A program made the translations under genes and the position numbers. Positions 45,067 through 54,866 of a DNA stretch of 64,000 bases are shown piece by piece. The first letter of the stretch is position 1; every line of letters starts with the position of its first letter. The notes under the pieces are model-generated. The model was given only the letters and a program-made list of their open reading frames with translations. It was not told where the DNA came from and made no database searches. This DNA is from Psychrobacter immobilis (lineage in GTDB: Bacteria > Pseudomonadota > Gammaproteobacteria > Pseudomonadales > Moraxellaceae), in assembly GCF_904846065.1 (NCBI RefSeq), contig NZ_CAJGZV010000001.1, positions 2,232,001-2,296,000 on the forward strand, written 5' to 3'.

Positions 45067-46725
45067 TTACAACGCTGGAACCAGTAAGCTTTCGCCCGTC
45101 ATTTCAGCAGGCTGCTCAATATCCATCAGCGCCAAAATAGTCGGTGCGACATCGCTCAACTTACCACGACTACGTACTTGTAGCTTTTTCTCACCCACAT
45201 AAATGAGTGGCACATGTTCAGTGGTATGTTGAGTATGTACTTGACCGCTTTCGTAATCTTGCATCTGCTCACAGTTGCCATGATCTGCTGTGATAAGCAT
45301 ATCACCGCCAGCAGCGCGTACCGCTGACTCAATACGGCCAACACAGACATCTAGCGCCTCTACTGCTTTTACAGCCGCATCAAAAATCCCTGTATGCCCG
45401 ACCATATCACCATTGGCATAATTGACAATTAACACGTCATATTTGCCTGATTCGATGGCAGCCACTAATTTATCAGTCACTTCAGGCGCACTCATCTCTG
45501 GTTTCAGATCATAAGTCGCCACATCTGGAGAGGGTACGAGAATACGTGTTTCACCCTCATACTCTTCTTCACGACCACCGCTAAAGAAAAACGTCACATG
45601 TGCGTATTTTTCAGTTTCAGCGATACGCAGCTGAGTTTTACCATTGTCTTGCAAATATTCGCCAAGCGTATTGGTCAATGACGTGGGATAATAAGCAACG
45701 CTAGTTTTTGGATTGTCTGCTAAAACGTCAGAATATTTGGTCAGCATCACAAATGCCGCAAGTTTTGGCTGCTTATTGCGGGCAAAACCTGAAAACTCAT
45801 GATCTGGCAAGACAAAAGCTTGCGCCAGCTCACGGGCACGGTCAGCACGGAAGTTCATAAAGATAAGCGCGTCATTGTCATCAACGGTATATGGCACCTC
45901 ATCACGGCCAATCACTACCGTTGGATTAATAAACTCATCGGTCTCGCGTGCCTTATAAGCAGCTTGTACTGCGCCATCTGCACGCGTAGACAGACGATCG
46001 GCTTTACCTTCAGTGATAAGCTCATAGGCTTTTTGGACGCGATCCCAGCGATTGTCACGATCCATTGCATAATAGCGCCCAATGATACTGGCAATCTGTA
46101 CGCGGCCGCCTTCATAATGAGCATTAAGCTTATTGATATGATCCCGCAGACGATTAATATACTTATCCGCCGATTTAGGTGGGGTGTCGCGTCCGTCTAA
46201 AAAACAATGAACAAAGACATTTTTAGCGCCGTGCACTAACGCCGAGTGGCACATTGCTTCGATGTGATCTTGATGCGAATGTACACCACCATCTGACAGC
46301 AAACCCATGATATGGACGTTACCACCCAACTCGTTCGCGGCTTTAACCGCCTTGACTAAGGCTTCGTTTTTATAAAATTCACGATTGGCCACTTCACTTG
46401 AGATACGAGTCGAATCTTGATACAGAACGCGACCCGCGCCCAAGTTCATGTGCCCAACTTCTGAATTGCCAAACTGCCCATCTGGCAAACCAACGTCTTC
46501 TCCAGAAGCAGATATCAATCCATGCGGATATTGCTGATAAATCCTATCCAAATTTGGCATATTGGCGGCAGCAATCGCATTATCCTTATCGTCTTCACGA
46601 TGCCCAAAACCATCTAATATCATTAAGACATGCGGCACTTTTTTATTTTGATCGCCATCCTGCTTGCTATTGAGCTGAGCCTGATTATCATCGATAAATG
46701 CTGATTGTTGCTGGGTATTGGTCAT
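45067..46725 (-). CDS. gpmI: 2,3-bisphosphoglycerate-independent phosphoglycerate mutase GpmI
   Basis: The 552-residue protein is typical Gpm[15 protein letters not shown] (first metal-binding Asp), [16 protein letters not shown] with the catalytic Ser, [31 protein letters not shown], and the second metal site [13 protein letters not shown] and [12 protein letters not shown]. The extra N-terminal 25 residues are polar and not conserved. It interconverts 3- and 2-phosphoglycerate. Together with pgk and fba it places three glycolytic genes in the window, though dispersed. Confidence 0.97.
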   Translation of the reverse strand: MTNTQQQSAFIDDNQAQLNSKQDGDQNKKVPHVLMILDGFGHREDDKDNAIAAANMPNLDRIYQQYPHGLISASGEDVGLPDGQFGNSEVGHMNLGAGRVLYQDSTRISSEVANREFYKNEALVKAVKAANELGGNVHIMGLLSDGGVHSHQDHIEAMCHSALVHGAKNVFVHCFLDGRDTPPKSADKYINRLRDHINKLNAHYEGGRVQIASIIGRYYAMDRDNRWDRVQKAYELITEGKADRLSTRADGAVQAAYKARETDEFINPTVVIGRDEVPYTVDDNDALIFMNFRADRARELAQAFVLPDHEFSGFARNKQPKLAAFVMLTKYSDVLADNPKTSVAYYPTSLTNTLGEYLQDNGKTQLRIAETEKYAHVTFFFSGGREEEYEGETRILVPSPDVATYDLKPEMSAPEVTDKLVAAIESGKYDVLIVNYANGDMVGHTGIFDAAVKAVEALDVCVGRIESAVRAAGGDMLITADHGNCEQMQDYESGQVHTQHTTEHVPLIYVGEKKLQVRSRGKLSDVAPTILALMDIEQPAEMTGESLLVPAL

Positions 46726-46980
46726 GGATTACCGCTCCTCAAGTGAATGAACGCCTATAATGCTATATTAGGATGTTTAAAGCCCTCTATCTTAACACAC
46801 ATCTTAAAATAGCTGAAAAATCGTCATTTTACGCCCACCTTTAAGCATTTAAAGCATACTTATTTAAAGCACATTTATACAGTAGAAAATGCGGTTAAAA
46901 CTTAATAGCAATAATGCCACTCTCTAAATCTACGTATCAATCTGTAAATCATACTTGCAATCATTCAAACCATTCGTTAA

Positions 46981-46990
46981 GATAATTATA
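46981..46990 (+). promoter_or_regulatory. Candidate -10 region of the 6S RNA gene
   Basis: GATAATTATA lies directly before the inferred 6S RNA start and contains a TATAAT-like hexamer; the RNA 5-prime end would fall a few bases after it. Confidence 0.4.
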
Positions 46991-47182
46991 TTCTGAAGTG
47001 TTGGCTAGTAGATGTTTATTCCCTGAGCCGATAATGCTTTACCAGGATGTGGTACCTATTGCTTCATTGTGTATGCCTGCACCGCTTGCGGTGTATCAGG
47101 AAACCTGCAGAGGCAGTGACGCATCCGCCCTGAACTTCACGGTTCATGGGTCACCATCTTACAGCGGCACTTCGGTTGTTCT
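46991..47182 (+). ncRNA. ssrS: 6S RNA (SsrS)
   Basis: The region has the hallmark 6S elements. CCCTGAGCCGATAATGC sits in the 5-prime bubble strand, CCTGAAC with TTCACGGTTCATGGGT in the 3-prime strand, and the closing stem is made by CTGAAGTG at the 5-prime end and CACTTCGG at the 3-prime end. The expected length of about 190 bases fits. 6S RNA mimics an open promoter and binds sigma-70 RNA polymerase in stationary phase. The gene lies between gpmI and fxsA rather than by zapA/ygfA as in enterobacteria. A coding frame of 64 codons across it is coincidental. Confidence 0.88.
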
Positions 47183-47256
47183 ATTCGGTTAATTATTATC
47201 TTATTTATATTCGGTAGGTTTACTTATCAACTCATAAAGACTTAGTAATAACCATT

Positions 47257-47294
47257 AAAAACCCCCTTTTATCATTGATAAAAGGGGGTTTTTC
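47257..47294. terminator. Bidirectional terminator between ssrS and fxsA
   Basis: A hairpin with arms AAAACCCCCTTTTAT and ATAAAAGGGGGTTTT is flanked by A and T runs and would stop both the 6S RNA side and the minus-strand fxsA transcript. Confidence 0.85.
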
Positions 47295-47315
47295 TATGCT
47301 TGCCTATTAATTCAA

Positions 47316-47936
47316 CTATTCGTCATTGGCAGATTTGGTGATTTTTTTCACATCTTTGGGAATGGTTTTTGCTGTCCCATCAATCGTTGTATGCTGTTTA
47401 AACCCATCACCAAACGGGTTTTGTTGTTGACCGAACGGATTTTGATTATTCATACCACCTGCGCCGCCGAATGGGTTTTGACCGCCCATGCCACCAAACG
47501 GATTTTGTCCGCCGCCCATCTGTCCACCCATTTGCTTGGCCATCATTTCCATCATTTTTTGCTGATTATTCATGACATAATTATTAGCAAAGTCTTTGAG
47601 CTTCTTTTGCACGGGTGGCAATATCACCAATAATGCGAGTAAATCGCTCAGCACACCTGGAATGAGTAGCAAAATACCAGCCGCTGCCATGGCCACACTT
47701 TTCATCATGGTTGATTCTTGCGGACGCATTGATGGGTTCATCATGCCACCTGCTTTCATTTGCTGCGCCATTGGATTGAGGGCAGCCATCCCTTTACGCA
47801 AGAGGGAGATACCGATGACTGCGGCGATAATAAACCACATAAATACCCACCAACCACTCATAAACTGAGCAAGCAAATACCAAAGTAGCATCTCGATAAT
47901 AAACCAAACAATGGCAATACCAACTATCTGACCCAT
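47316..47936 (-). CDS. FxsA family membrane protein with NPFG-repeat tail
   Basis: From the ATG at 47,936 (AGGACG upstream) the protein has 206 residues. It starts MGQIVGIAIVWFIIEMLLWY with three to four membrane helices (about 5-25, 28-48, 75-100) and the family-type ILLLIPGVLSDLLALLVILPPV. The FxsA family (named for suppression of F exclusion of phage T7) has unknown function. The C-terminal 80 residues are Gln/Asn/Gly/Met-rich with five repeats of the form QNPFG, an unusual cytoplasmic tail. A possible earlier start at 47,984 would add 16 residues. Confidence 0.85.
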   Translation of the reverse strand: MGQIVGIAIVWFIIEMLLWYLLAQFMSGWWVFMWFIIAAVIGISLLRKGMAALNPMAQQMKAGGMMNPSMRPQESTMMKSVAMAAAGILLLIPGVLSDLLALLVILPPVQKKLKDFANNYVMNNQQKMMEMMAKQMGGQMGGGQNPFGGMGGQNPFGGAGGMNNQNPFGQQQNPFGDGFKQHTTIDGTAKTIPKDVKKITKSANDE

Positions 47937-48196
47937 AAAGTGTCGTCCTATAAAATAAAAACCAATAAATTGAGCGCCATGCAAATTAAGCTGGCTAACA
48001 TATGATGTATATGGGGATTGATTGCTATACTATCAAACTTAAGGCTGATTTTTAAGCCATATAGTCGGTACAATATGATTTGAATACAAGTCAGGTAAGT
48101 AGAAATTCTACGAGTAGGAGGCTGAACGAGCCTGATACTGTATCCGATTTATATAGGCTTGACGATAAAATAAAATATAAGCAAGTATGGAATACT

Positions 48197-48781
48197 ATGG
48201 CAATTATTATTGGAATTGATCCTGGTTCGCGCATGACTGGTTATGGCATCTTGCAGCAAACAGGCGACAAACTGACTTATATCGATGCAGGTACCATACG
48301 TACCGACACCAAAGAGATGCCTGAACGTCTAAAGCGCATCTTTAATGGCTTAACGCGCATCACACAGCATCATTTGAAATATGCAGATGAGCCTATTTAT
48401 ACAGCTATCGAGCAGGTGTTTATGGCAGAAAACCCTGACTCAGCGTTGAAACTTGGGCAAGCGCGAGGTGCTGCTATTGCCGCCATGGTTGCTCTAGACT
48501 TAGAAGTATCAGAATATACTGCTCGCCAGATTAAGCAAGCCGTTTGCGGTTATGGTGCAGCGGCCAAAGAGCAAGTGCAAGAGATGGTCTGCCGCATACT
48601 ATCTTTGGATGTCGTGCCACAGCAAGATGCCGCCGATGGTCTTGCCTGCGCCATCTGTCATGCGCATTCAAGCCATTCCATGAATAAATTAATATTAAAC
48701 AGCGCCATGCGTGGGCGCGGTGCGTCTAAGAAAAAAGGCCGCTGGCGTTTGACAGAAGAAGATCTAGGGAATTTGCGTTAA
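48197..48781 (+). CDS. ruvC: Crossover junction endodeoxyribonuclease RuvC
   Basis: The ATG at 48,197 gives a 194-residue protein, close to the family's usual length. It starts with [17 protein letters not shown] (catalytic Asp) and continues with [24 protein letters not shown] and the C-terminal [16 protein letters not shown], which hold the remaining catalytic acids. It cuts Holliday junctions resolved by RuvAB. An upstream in-frame extension to 48,080 is not family sequence. Unlike in many gammaproteobacteria it is not next to ruvAB, which lie about 16 kb to the left on the other strand. Confidence 0.96.
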   Translation: MAIIIGIDPGSRMTGYGILQQTGDKLTYIDAGTIRTDTKEMPERLKRIFNGLTRITQHHLKYADEPIYTAIEQVFMAENPDSALKLGQARGAAIAAMVALDLEVSEYTARQIKQAVCGYGAAAKEQVQEMVCRILSLDVVPQQDAADGLACAICHAHSSHSMNKLILNSAMRGRGASKKKGRWRLTEEDLGNLR

Positions 48782-48803
48782 GAACGCTTATAACACAAGC
48801 ATA

Positions 48804-48836
48804 AAAAAACACGCGTCTAAATAGCGCGTGTTTTTC
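48804..48836. terminator. Bidirectional terminator between ruvC and the META-domain gene
   Basis: Arms AAAAACACGCG and CGCGTGTTTTT form a perfect hairpin with a 9-base loop. Confidence 0.85.
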
Positions 48837-48911
48837 GAACTGCCTAAGTTATTTACACTATCGTTTTGCTATAAAATCGCTTTACTATAAAAATGCAACG
48901 GCTTAAACCGA

Positions 48912-49901
48912 CTACTCTGCGACGGCACTTTCAATCACTGCATCCAACACATAAGCATATTCTTCGCCTTCTATACTATTGCTATCGTCACTGTCTAATG
49001 GGTAACGCTGTAGACGTAATACTTCATCATGCATGCCATCATGCTGATAACCATCGATTTCACCCGTAAAGACTGCCCACTTGCCTTCGCTCGTTTTAAT
49101 ACCTTGGTCATCATAGGTAATGGGTTTCACTTGTAGGCACATCTCTGAGCCATTATCGGTGCAAGGTATCATTTTCGAGCTTACTGCCCAAAATACGGTC
49201 TCGCCTTTACTATTATACTTGGCTTGTGAGGTAAGCCTACCCTCCCAAACCAACGTTGCTCCGACACTAGTAACTTGGGTTAATATTGGCTTATCACTCT
49301 TGAGACTATCATCCTGAGAGTTGTTGTCTTTAGCGTCGCCATGTCCAGTACTGCTAGCTTTCATTAATGTTAACTGGCTTTCGCCTTGCATCAACTGACT
49401 TAAACTATTTTCAGCCTTATCAAGCTCACCACAAGACATTTTCGTACTCATACCCTCTTCAATAGTCAAAGTATGACCTTGCAATTGGTAGCCAGCGCTC
49501 ATGGTATTACAGCCAACGCTATAACTTAACGTATTCTCACCTTGGTATTGATTAAAAGACAAACGCACTTGGTCTTTAATATCCGTCAGCATGTTTAATG
49601 GCTGTGCGCCTTTGTCCATTACAGACATCAATGTCCAACGATAACGTGAAAGATTGGCAATCATTTTCTCTTCATCGCTCATCTTATCCATCTGAGTATC
49701 ATCCGTTACTGCACCAGCATTCATATCTATGCCATCATCGTGTGTTGCATCAGCGCTTGTCTGATTGCCTTCTTGTACGTCACTTTCATTGGGTAAAGAA
49801 GCATCTTGGCAAGCACTTATTACCAAGCTTAGTGCCAACAAACTTGGTAGTAAAGTGAATCGAATTGGCCGTTTTTTAACAGATGAGGTCATAGCAGTCA
49901 T
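48912..49901 (-). CDS. META/DUF4377-type lipoprotein
   Basis: The 329-residue protein has a lipoprotein signal (LLPSLLALSLVISAC) and an acidic linker (about 35-75). A META-like domain follows (about 80-170; YRWTLMSVMDKG, LSYSVGCNTMSAGYQLQG, STKMSC), then a C-terminal part (about 205-329; MIPCTDNGSEMCLQVKP, KWAVFTGEIDGYQHD, EEYAYVLDAVIE) resembling DUF4377. META domains also occur in HslJ, a heat-induced outer-membrane lipoprotein. It would be anchored in the envelope. The function is unknown; motif reading supports the family only. Confidence 0.75.
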   Translation of the reverse strand: MTAMTSSVKKRPIRFTLLPSLLALSLVISACQDASLPNESDVQEGNQTSADATHDDGIDMNAGAVTDDTQMDKMSDEEKMIANLSRYRWTLMSVMDKGAQPLNMLTDIKDQVRLSFNQYQGENTLSYSVGCNTMSAGYQLQGHTLTIEEGMSTKMSCGELDKAENSLSQLMQGESQLTLMKASSTGHGDAKDNNSQDDSLKSDKPILTQVTSVGATLVWEGRLTSQAKYNSKGETVFWAVSSKMIPCTDNGSEMCLQVKPITYDDQGIKTSEGKWAVFTGEIDGYQHDGMHDEVLRLQRYPLDSDDSNSIEGEEYAYVLDAVIESAVAE

Positions 49902-50186
49902 ACCTTGTGGTTATCCCTTTTTTAAGTCAAAGTATTTAAAAAATCAGGTTAAATATTTAACAATAAGGGGCTGATGATATCCACTTTATTAAAGCGTCAC
50001 AATTCACCACTATAGCGCCGTTGATTACCATGGTTGTAACAAAGTGTTTATTTTTATGGATTCATCGTAACTGCTATTTTAATATTTAAAAGTACCATAA
50101 AAAATCAATGGTCTCAGATAATTGGAAATTTCATCAATTATTCAAGACCATCAATGATGTCACCTTTTTAATTTTTCGCGCTAGTC

Positions 50187-50849
50187 TTACTCGTTTGTAT
50201 GAGCAATTTTGGCTTTTGCCATATTTTTAATACTGAAACGCTCATTCATCATTTGATAAAAACGCGCAAGATTTTCGCCCTGCTCATTCGGATTTACGTT
50301 AAGGACTTTCCCAAAATCCAAACCGAGATATAGGACGATATCAGCAAAGCTTAATTGTTCACCGACCAAATACTCACGACCTTCTAAAATATTTTCAAAA
50401 TAAGCAAGGGCTTTAACAGCCCGTGCAACAGATGGCGCGACAAACTCTGGGACTTGCTCAACGCGTTGGGCTTTGGACGGATGGCTGTGTTGAAAAGCCA
50501 GCATAAAGTTATATAATACCTCAAACTCAGCAATGCGGCGCATAGCGCACACTTGTGCGCGTTGTATTACATCATTCCCCATCACCGAGCGCTCACCATA
50601 GACACGGTCGAGATACTCACATACAGCCTGTGAATCATTGAGTACAGTGCCATCACCTAGTGTTAGAACTGGCACGGTCTGCATTGGATTTATTTTGGTG
50701 AACTCGTCTGACATTTGCTCATTGGCAGCAAAATCAATGTCAATCACGTCTACATCATCCATATCATCGACATCGATGCCTTTTGATGCTAACAAAATAA
50801 GGGCTTTACGTGGATTGGGCGCAGTACGGGTGACGTATAGTTTTTTCAT
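50187..50849 (-). CDS. Glutathione S-transferase family protein
   Basis: The 220-residue protein has an N-terminal thioredoxin-like GST domain (YVTRTAPNPRKALILL, MQTVPVLTLGDGTVLNDSQAVCEYLDR, about 1-85) and a C-terminal helical GST domain (about 95-205, VGEQLSFADIVLYLGLDFG). The segment TVPVLTL ... NDSQAVCEY marks the glutathione-binding site. The substrate is not predictable. Upstream AAGGAG supports the start. Confidence 0.85.
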   Translation of the reverse strand: MKKLYVTRTAPNPRKALILLASKGIDVDDMDDVDVIDIDFAANEQMSDEFTKINPMQTVPVLTLGDGTVLNDSQAVCEYLDRVYGERSVMGNDVIQRAQVCAMRRIAEFEVLYNFMLAFQHSHPSKAQRVEQVPEFVAPSVARAVKALAYFENILEGREYLVGEQLSFADIVLYLGLDFGKVLNVNPNEQGENLARFYQMMNERFSIKNMAKAKIAHTNE

Positions 50850-51026
50850 GGCAAACTCCTTGTAAGATTGAACAAAAGCGATTCAACGCTATCTGGTTTT
50901 ATTATGGTTATTACGCTGTTGATGATAGATAAAGACTGGCCATTCTCTATACAACAGTTATATCCTACTCTGCTCATCATAGCAAAGCCTTATTAGGCTT
51001 GCTTTTTTGATCAGAGACTAAACGAC

Positions 51027-51062
51027 AAAAAGCCCCACAACGTTACGTCATGAGGCTTCATT
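51027..51062 (-). terminator. Terminator after the peroxiredoxin gene
   Basis: On the minus strand AAGCCTCATGACG and CGTTGTGGGGCTT form a hairpin followed by a T run, 22 bases after the peroxiredoxin stop. Confidence 0.7.
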
Positions 51063-51083
51063 TCATCCATCCAATCATGCTAC

Positions 51084-51722
51084 TTATTTATTGGGTGCAG
51101 GGGTGGTACGTAAATAAGGCTTAATTTCTGTATAACCTTTAGGGTATTTAGCCGCAATATCTTCGTTTTTAACACTTGGTGGAATGATGACATCATCACC
51201 GTCTTTCCAGTCAACTGGTGTCGCAATATTATATTCATCAGACAGTTGCAGAGCATCAATGACACGGATAATCTCGTCAAAATTACGACCACAGCTCGCA
51301 GGATAGGTCAGCGTTAAGCGGATTTTTTTATTTGGATCAATAATGAAGACACTGCGTACCGTATGCGTGCTATCTGCATTTGGATGCATCATGTCGTATA
51401 GCTCAGCGACTTCTTTGTTCGGATCAGCAATGATTGGAAAATTTAGTTCAGTGCCTTGAGTCTCACCAATGTCTTTTGCCCACGCATGATGGTCATCGAT
51501 ACCATCAACAGAGATACAGATTGGCTTGACACCACGCTTTTGAAATTCGCCATTCAGTGCCGCAGCACGACCAAGCTCAGTAGTACATACTGGCGTGAAA
51601 TCAGCTGGATGGGAGAAAAAAACGACCCAATTATCGCCTGCCCACTCGTGGAAATTGATATTACCCTCTGTGGTTGCAGCGTCAAAATTCGGTGCGGTAT
51701 CGCCTAAACGTAAATGTGCCAT
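51084..51722 (-). CDS. Peroxiredoxin, 1-Cys (Prx6) type
   Basis: From the ATG at 51,722 (AAGGAA upstream) the protein has 212 residues. The peroxidatic Cys lies in HPADFTPVCTTELGRAA, followed by KPICISVDGIDDHHAW and SVFIIDPNKKIRLTLTYPASCGRNFDEIIRVIDALQ, typical of the Prx6/AhpC-TSA 1-Cys group. It reduces peroxides in the cytoplasm. The in-frame start at 51,755 would add 11 residues not in the family. Confidence 0.93.
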   Translation of the reverse strand: MAHLRLGDTAPNFDAATTEGNINFHEWAGDNWVVFFSHPADFTPVCTTELGRAAALNGEFQKRGVKPICISVDGIDDHHAWAKDIGETQGTELNFPIIADPNKEVAELYDMMHPNADSTHTVRSVFIIDPNKKIRLTLTYPASCGRNFDEIIRVIDALQLSDEYNIATPVDWKDGDDVIIPPSVKNEDIAAKYPKGYTEIKPYLRTTPAPNK

Positions 51723-51939
51723 GCTTAATTCCTTAGCTATGTTAGTGATGAGCACTAATATCCAAAGATATTCGCGTGCTCTATTATTATCAACGTACTT
51801 CTTATTATCAACGTGCCCTGTCAGATATTACACAATAACTCAAAGCACGTCAGCAAAAATTCTATTTTATCTTAGCAAACTGGTTATGACTGTCTTGTGA
51901 AGGATTGTAATGCGGTTATTCTGTTTATTACTAAGTAAT

Positions 51940-52707
51940 TTAGCATAGACTCACCATCCCAGAATCCCACAAACAAAAATCACCGAATTTACCTTTTTTA
52001 CTGGTACCACCTGCTGCACGCCCAGCATCTGTTAATGTAAGCTCACCTTCTTGCTCTTGTAAATATCCCGCTGCAAGCAACTTATCATTTAACTCTTGTG
52101 TCTTAAAACCCAGCTCTTTGGCAAGCTTCGCCGTCGTTAATTTAGAGTAATTAGGCGTTGCCGCTTCTATAGCAGTAGGTGCGACCGTTGTATTAGCATT
52201 ATTGCTGGGCATTGTATGACTGGCAGTAGCAGTATTATCAGTCCTACCATCAGATTCGGTCACTTTTTCAAGCGACATGCGCACTTCATCGCTGATACGA
52301 ATAATGCGCTGTGCCTCCTCATAAGTATCGGCATATAGTTTGGCATCTTCATTACGATAAATCAGCACACCCATTTCATTATTATTGACTTGGCTAAATT
52401 CATAAAGGTTCAAACTGGTAATGATGCATTCGTTTTCATTCAGATAACACTTTGCATGCAAGTTTTTGCAAAAGCTGGTGCGAATAAAAGTCAGATTTTT
52501 TAGCCAGTTTATTTCTTCTGGGTGCAAATCATTCTTGCCATAAACGATTCTAATATCAATTTTGAGGCGATTACGGTCTTCTAATAGCTCTTTAATACGC
52601 TCATTCAGCTTTAAATAGGGACTGATGATAATCAACCTATCAGACGCATTTTTAATCAATTCTTCTAAATGGTAAGTCGTGCCACTGCTGTTTAAAAATT
52701 TTGCCAT
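51940..52707 (-). CDS. Single-HKD phospholipase D-like protein with C-terminal helical domain
   Basis: From the ATG at 52,707 the protein has 255 residues. Residues 1-135 form a PLDc_2-type domain with one HKD-like motif (NLHAKCYLNENECIITSLNL; His84, Lys86, and Ser98/Asn100 instead of the second part). One such domain per chain means it would work as a dimer, as in Nuc-type nucleases. A Thr/Ala/Asn-rich linker (about 150-180) leads to a small helical C-terminal region (YSKLTTAKLAKELGFKTQEL, LTDAGRAAGG) that resembles a winged helix, perhaps DNA-binding. A nuclease or a repair or defence function is possible, but the substrate cannot be read. It is a stand-alone gene between the peroxiredoxin and glnS. 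Confidence 0.7.
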   Translation of the reverse strand: MAKFLNSSGTTYHLEELIKNASDRLIIISPYLKLNERIKELLEDRNRLKIDIRIVYGKNDLHPEEINWLKNLTFIRTSFCKNLHAKCYLNENECIITSLNLYEFSQVNNNEMGVLIYRNEDAKLYADTYEEAQRIIRISDEVRMSLEKVTESDGRTDNTATASHTMPSNNANTTVAPTAIEAATPNYSKLTTAKLAKELGFKTQELNDKLLAAGYLQEQEGELTLTDAGRAAGGTSKKGKFGDFCLWDSGMVSLC

Positions 52708-52757
52708 TATTATTTCCTCAAATCTTACGATCAATCACTTTATAATCATGCACAAAA

Positions 52758-52790
52758 AAGCCCATCCCTAGCGTACTAGAAATGGGCAAG
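52758..52790 (-). terminator. Terminator after glnS
   Basis: On the minus strand GCCCATTTCTAG and CTAGGGATGGGC form a hairpin with loop TACG, followed by TTTTTT. Confidence 0.85.
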
Positions 52791-52853
52791 CTTGCAAACC
52801 ACTATTGTTCAGTAGTTTTTCAAATAAGCGCTAATGCCGTTAATAGTGATAAA

Positions 52854-54593
52854 TTAAGCTGGCTTATAGCTGTCACGCAAGCTGACGATTTGGTTAAAGA
52901 CTGGTTTGTCAGTGCTATGGTCTTCGCTATCAGAGATAAAGTAACCTTCACGCTCGAACTGGAAGCGTGTGCCAGCGTCCGCATTCACCAATGACGGTTC
53001 AACCACGGCATTGAGTTCAGTCAACGAGTTAGGATTTAATGCTTGATGGACGTCAGCGACGCCACTTGGGTCTTCGACACTAAATAACTGCTCATACATG
53101 CGCACCGTTGCTGGGATGCCTTGGCTAGCTGATACCCAATGAATCACGCCTTTAACCTTACGACCTTCAGGATTTTGACCCAAAGTCGCCGGATCAATCG
53201 TCGCTTTTAGTTCGACCACATTGCCCGCTTCATCCGTAATGTGCTCAGTCACTGCCAATACATAGGTATTACGCAAGCGGATTTCTGGCTTTTCTGGCGA
53301 TAGACGCTTATACCCTGCTGGCGGCTCAATCTCGTAATCGCCTTGATCGATATAGATGGTCTCAGTGAAAGGAATTTCACGCTCGCCCATATCGACATTA
53401 GGATGATTTGGCTGCGTGAGCCATAAAGTTTGCGACGCATCATCAAAACGCGCGTTGACGCTATCCGCTTTTAGCGATTCCCAGCTGCTGACCGCTTCGG
53501 CAAAGTTGGTAATGGTCACTTTTAATGGCTTAAGTACCGCCATACCACGACCTGTGGTCGTCTCTAATGATTGACGAATGCTAAATTCTAATAAGCGAAA
53601 GTCAACGACGCTGTCTACTTTGGTTACACCAACACGCTCACAGAAATCACGTAAACCCTCTGGTGTATAACCACGGCGACGCATGCCAGCGATAGTCGGC
53701 ATACGCGGATCATCCCAACCACTAACGATATTTTCGTCAACCAACTGTTTAAGCTTACGCTTGCTGGTCAAGGTATGATCGACATTTAAGCGGCTAAATT
53801 CATACTGATGCGGTGGTACATCAAAGCCAATTTTGTCAATGACCCAATCATAAAATGGACGATGATCTTCAAACTCCAGCGTACACAATGAATGGGTAAT
53901 GCCTTCGAGTGCATCAGAGAGCGGATGGGCAAAATCATACATCGGATAAATGCACCATTTATCACCCGTTTGGTGATGCGCTTGATGCATGACACGATAG
54001 ATGACAGGGTCACGCATATTCATGTTTGGGCTTGCCATATCAATCTTGGCGCGCAACACCGCTTTTCCTCCCGCAAACTTACCTTCTTTCATGTCATTGA
54101 AGAGGGTCAAGTTTTCTTCAACACTGGCAGAACGATGTGGTGATGCCGTGCCTGCCTCATTGAATGAGCCACGGTTTTCTTTAATTTGCTCCGGTGACTG
54201 CAAGTCTACATAAGCATCACCCTGTTTAATCAACTGCACAGCCCATGCATACAACTGGTCAAAGTAGCCTGACGCATGGTGCGCCTCTCCTGCCCACTCA
54301 AATCCTAGCCATTTCACATCATTTTCGATATTGTCGATGAAGTCTTGCTTTTCTGCGGTTGGGTTAGTGTCATCAAAACGCAGGTTACAAACACCACCAA
54401 ACTCTTCGGCCACGCCAAAGTTTAGGCAGATAGATTTTACGTGCCCCAAGTGCAAGTAACCGTTTGGCTCTGGCGGAAAACGCGTCACGATTTGTGGGTA
54501 TTTTTGCGCCTTGACATCGTCACGAATGATATTGCGAATAAAATCGTTTTTTTGTTCGTCTTTTTGTGCATTGTTGCTTGAGTGCTCACTCAT
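52854..54593 (-). CDS. glnS: Glutaminyl-tRNA synthetase
   Basis: The 579-residue protein is a class I synthetase with the HIGH-type motif in RFPPEPNGYLHLGHVKS, the KMSKS-type motif as DHTLTSKRKLKQL, and GWDDPRMPTIAGMRRRGY, a GlnRS signature. The C-terminal anticodon-binding domain fits GlnS (VHQALNPNSLTEL, RFQFEREGYF). It charges tRNA-Gln directly. Two adjacent genes on the same strand are separated by terminators. Confidence 0.98.
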   Translation of the reverse strand: MSEHSSNNAQKDEQKNDFIRNIIRDDVKAQKYPQIVTRFPPEPNGYLHLGHVKSICLNFGVAEEFGGVCNLRFDDTNPTAEKQDFIDNIENDVKWLGFEWAGEAHHASGYFDQLYAWAVQLIKQGDAYVDLQSPEQIKENRGSFNEAGTASPHRSASVEENLTLFNDMKEGKFAGGKAVLRAKIDMASPNMNMRDPVIYRVMHQAHHQTGDKWCIYPMYDFAHPLSDALEGITHSLCTLEFEDHRPFYDWVIDKIGFDVPPHQYEFSRLNVDHTLTSKRKLKQLVDENIVSGWDDPRMPTIAGMRRRGYTPEGLRDFCERVGVTKVDSVVDFRLLEFSIRQSLETTTGRGMAVLKPLKVTITNFAEAVSSWESLKADSVNARFDDASQTLWLTQPNHPNVDMGEREIPFTETIYIDQGDYEIEPPAGYKRLSPEKPEIRLRNTYVLAVTEHITDEAGNVVELKATIDPATLGQNPEGRKVKGVIHWVSASQGIPATVRMYEQLFSVEDPSGVADVHQALNPNSLTELNAVVEPSLVNADAGTRFQFEREGYFISDSEDHSTDKPVFNQIVSLRDSYKPA

Positions 54594-54866
54594 CGGGCAT
54601 TGCTCCTAACGCAAATTGTCAGTTCATGCTACGTGCCATCACGCAGCATGGAAAATTCAAACCAAATCATTAAAAACAAGTTATTAAAAATGATAATAAA
54701 AAGCTAAAGTTGCGTTATTCTATCAGCTTTTGCGAACGCATTAACAGCCTGATACATGACACGAGATAAAAAAGCCGTTAGACTAGCCATAACTTTTTAA
54801 TCACCAACTTTTTAGCCACCACTTAACAGCGTCATTTTAGGCGCTGCAATCAAAGAGGAATATCAC
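54594..54866. other. Divergent promoter region between glnS and ppiB
   Basis: The 273-base gap has AT-rich promoter-like DNA and no supported gene. CAAAGAGGAATATCAC before ppiB holds its ribosome-binding site. Confidence 0.4.

Noticed and set aside
46998..47192. 64-codon open frame on the plus strand
   Set aside because: It lies entirely across the 6S RNA gene; structure and motifs of 6S RNA explain the sequence.
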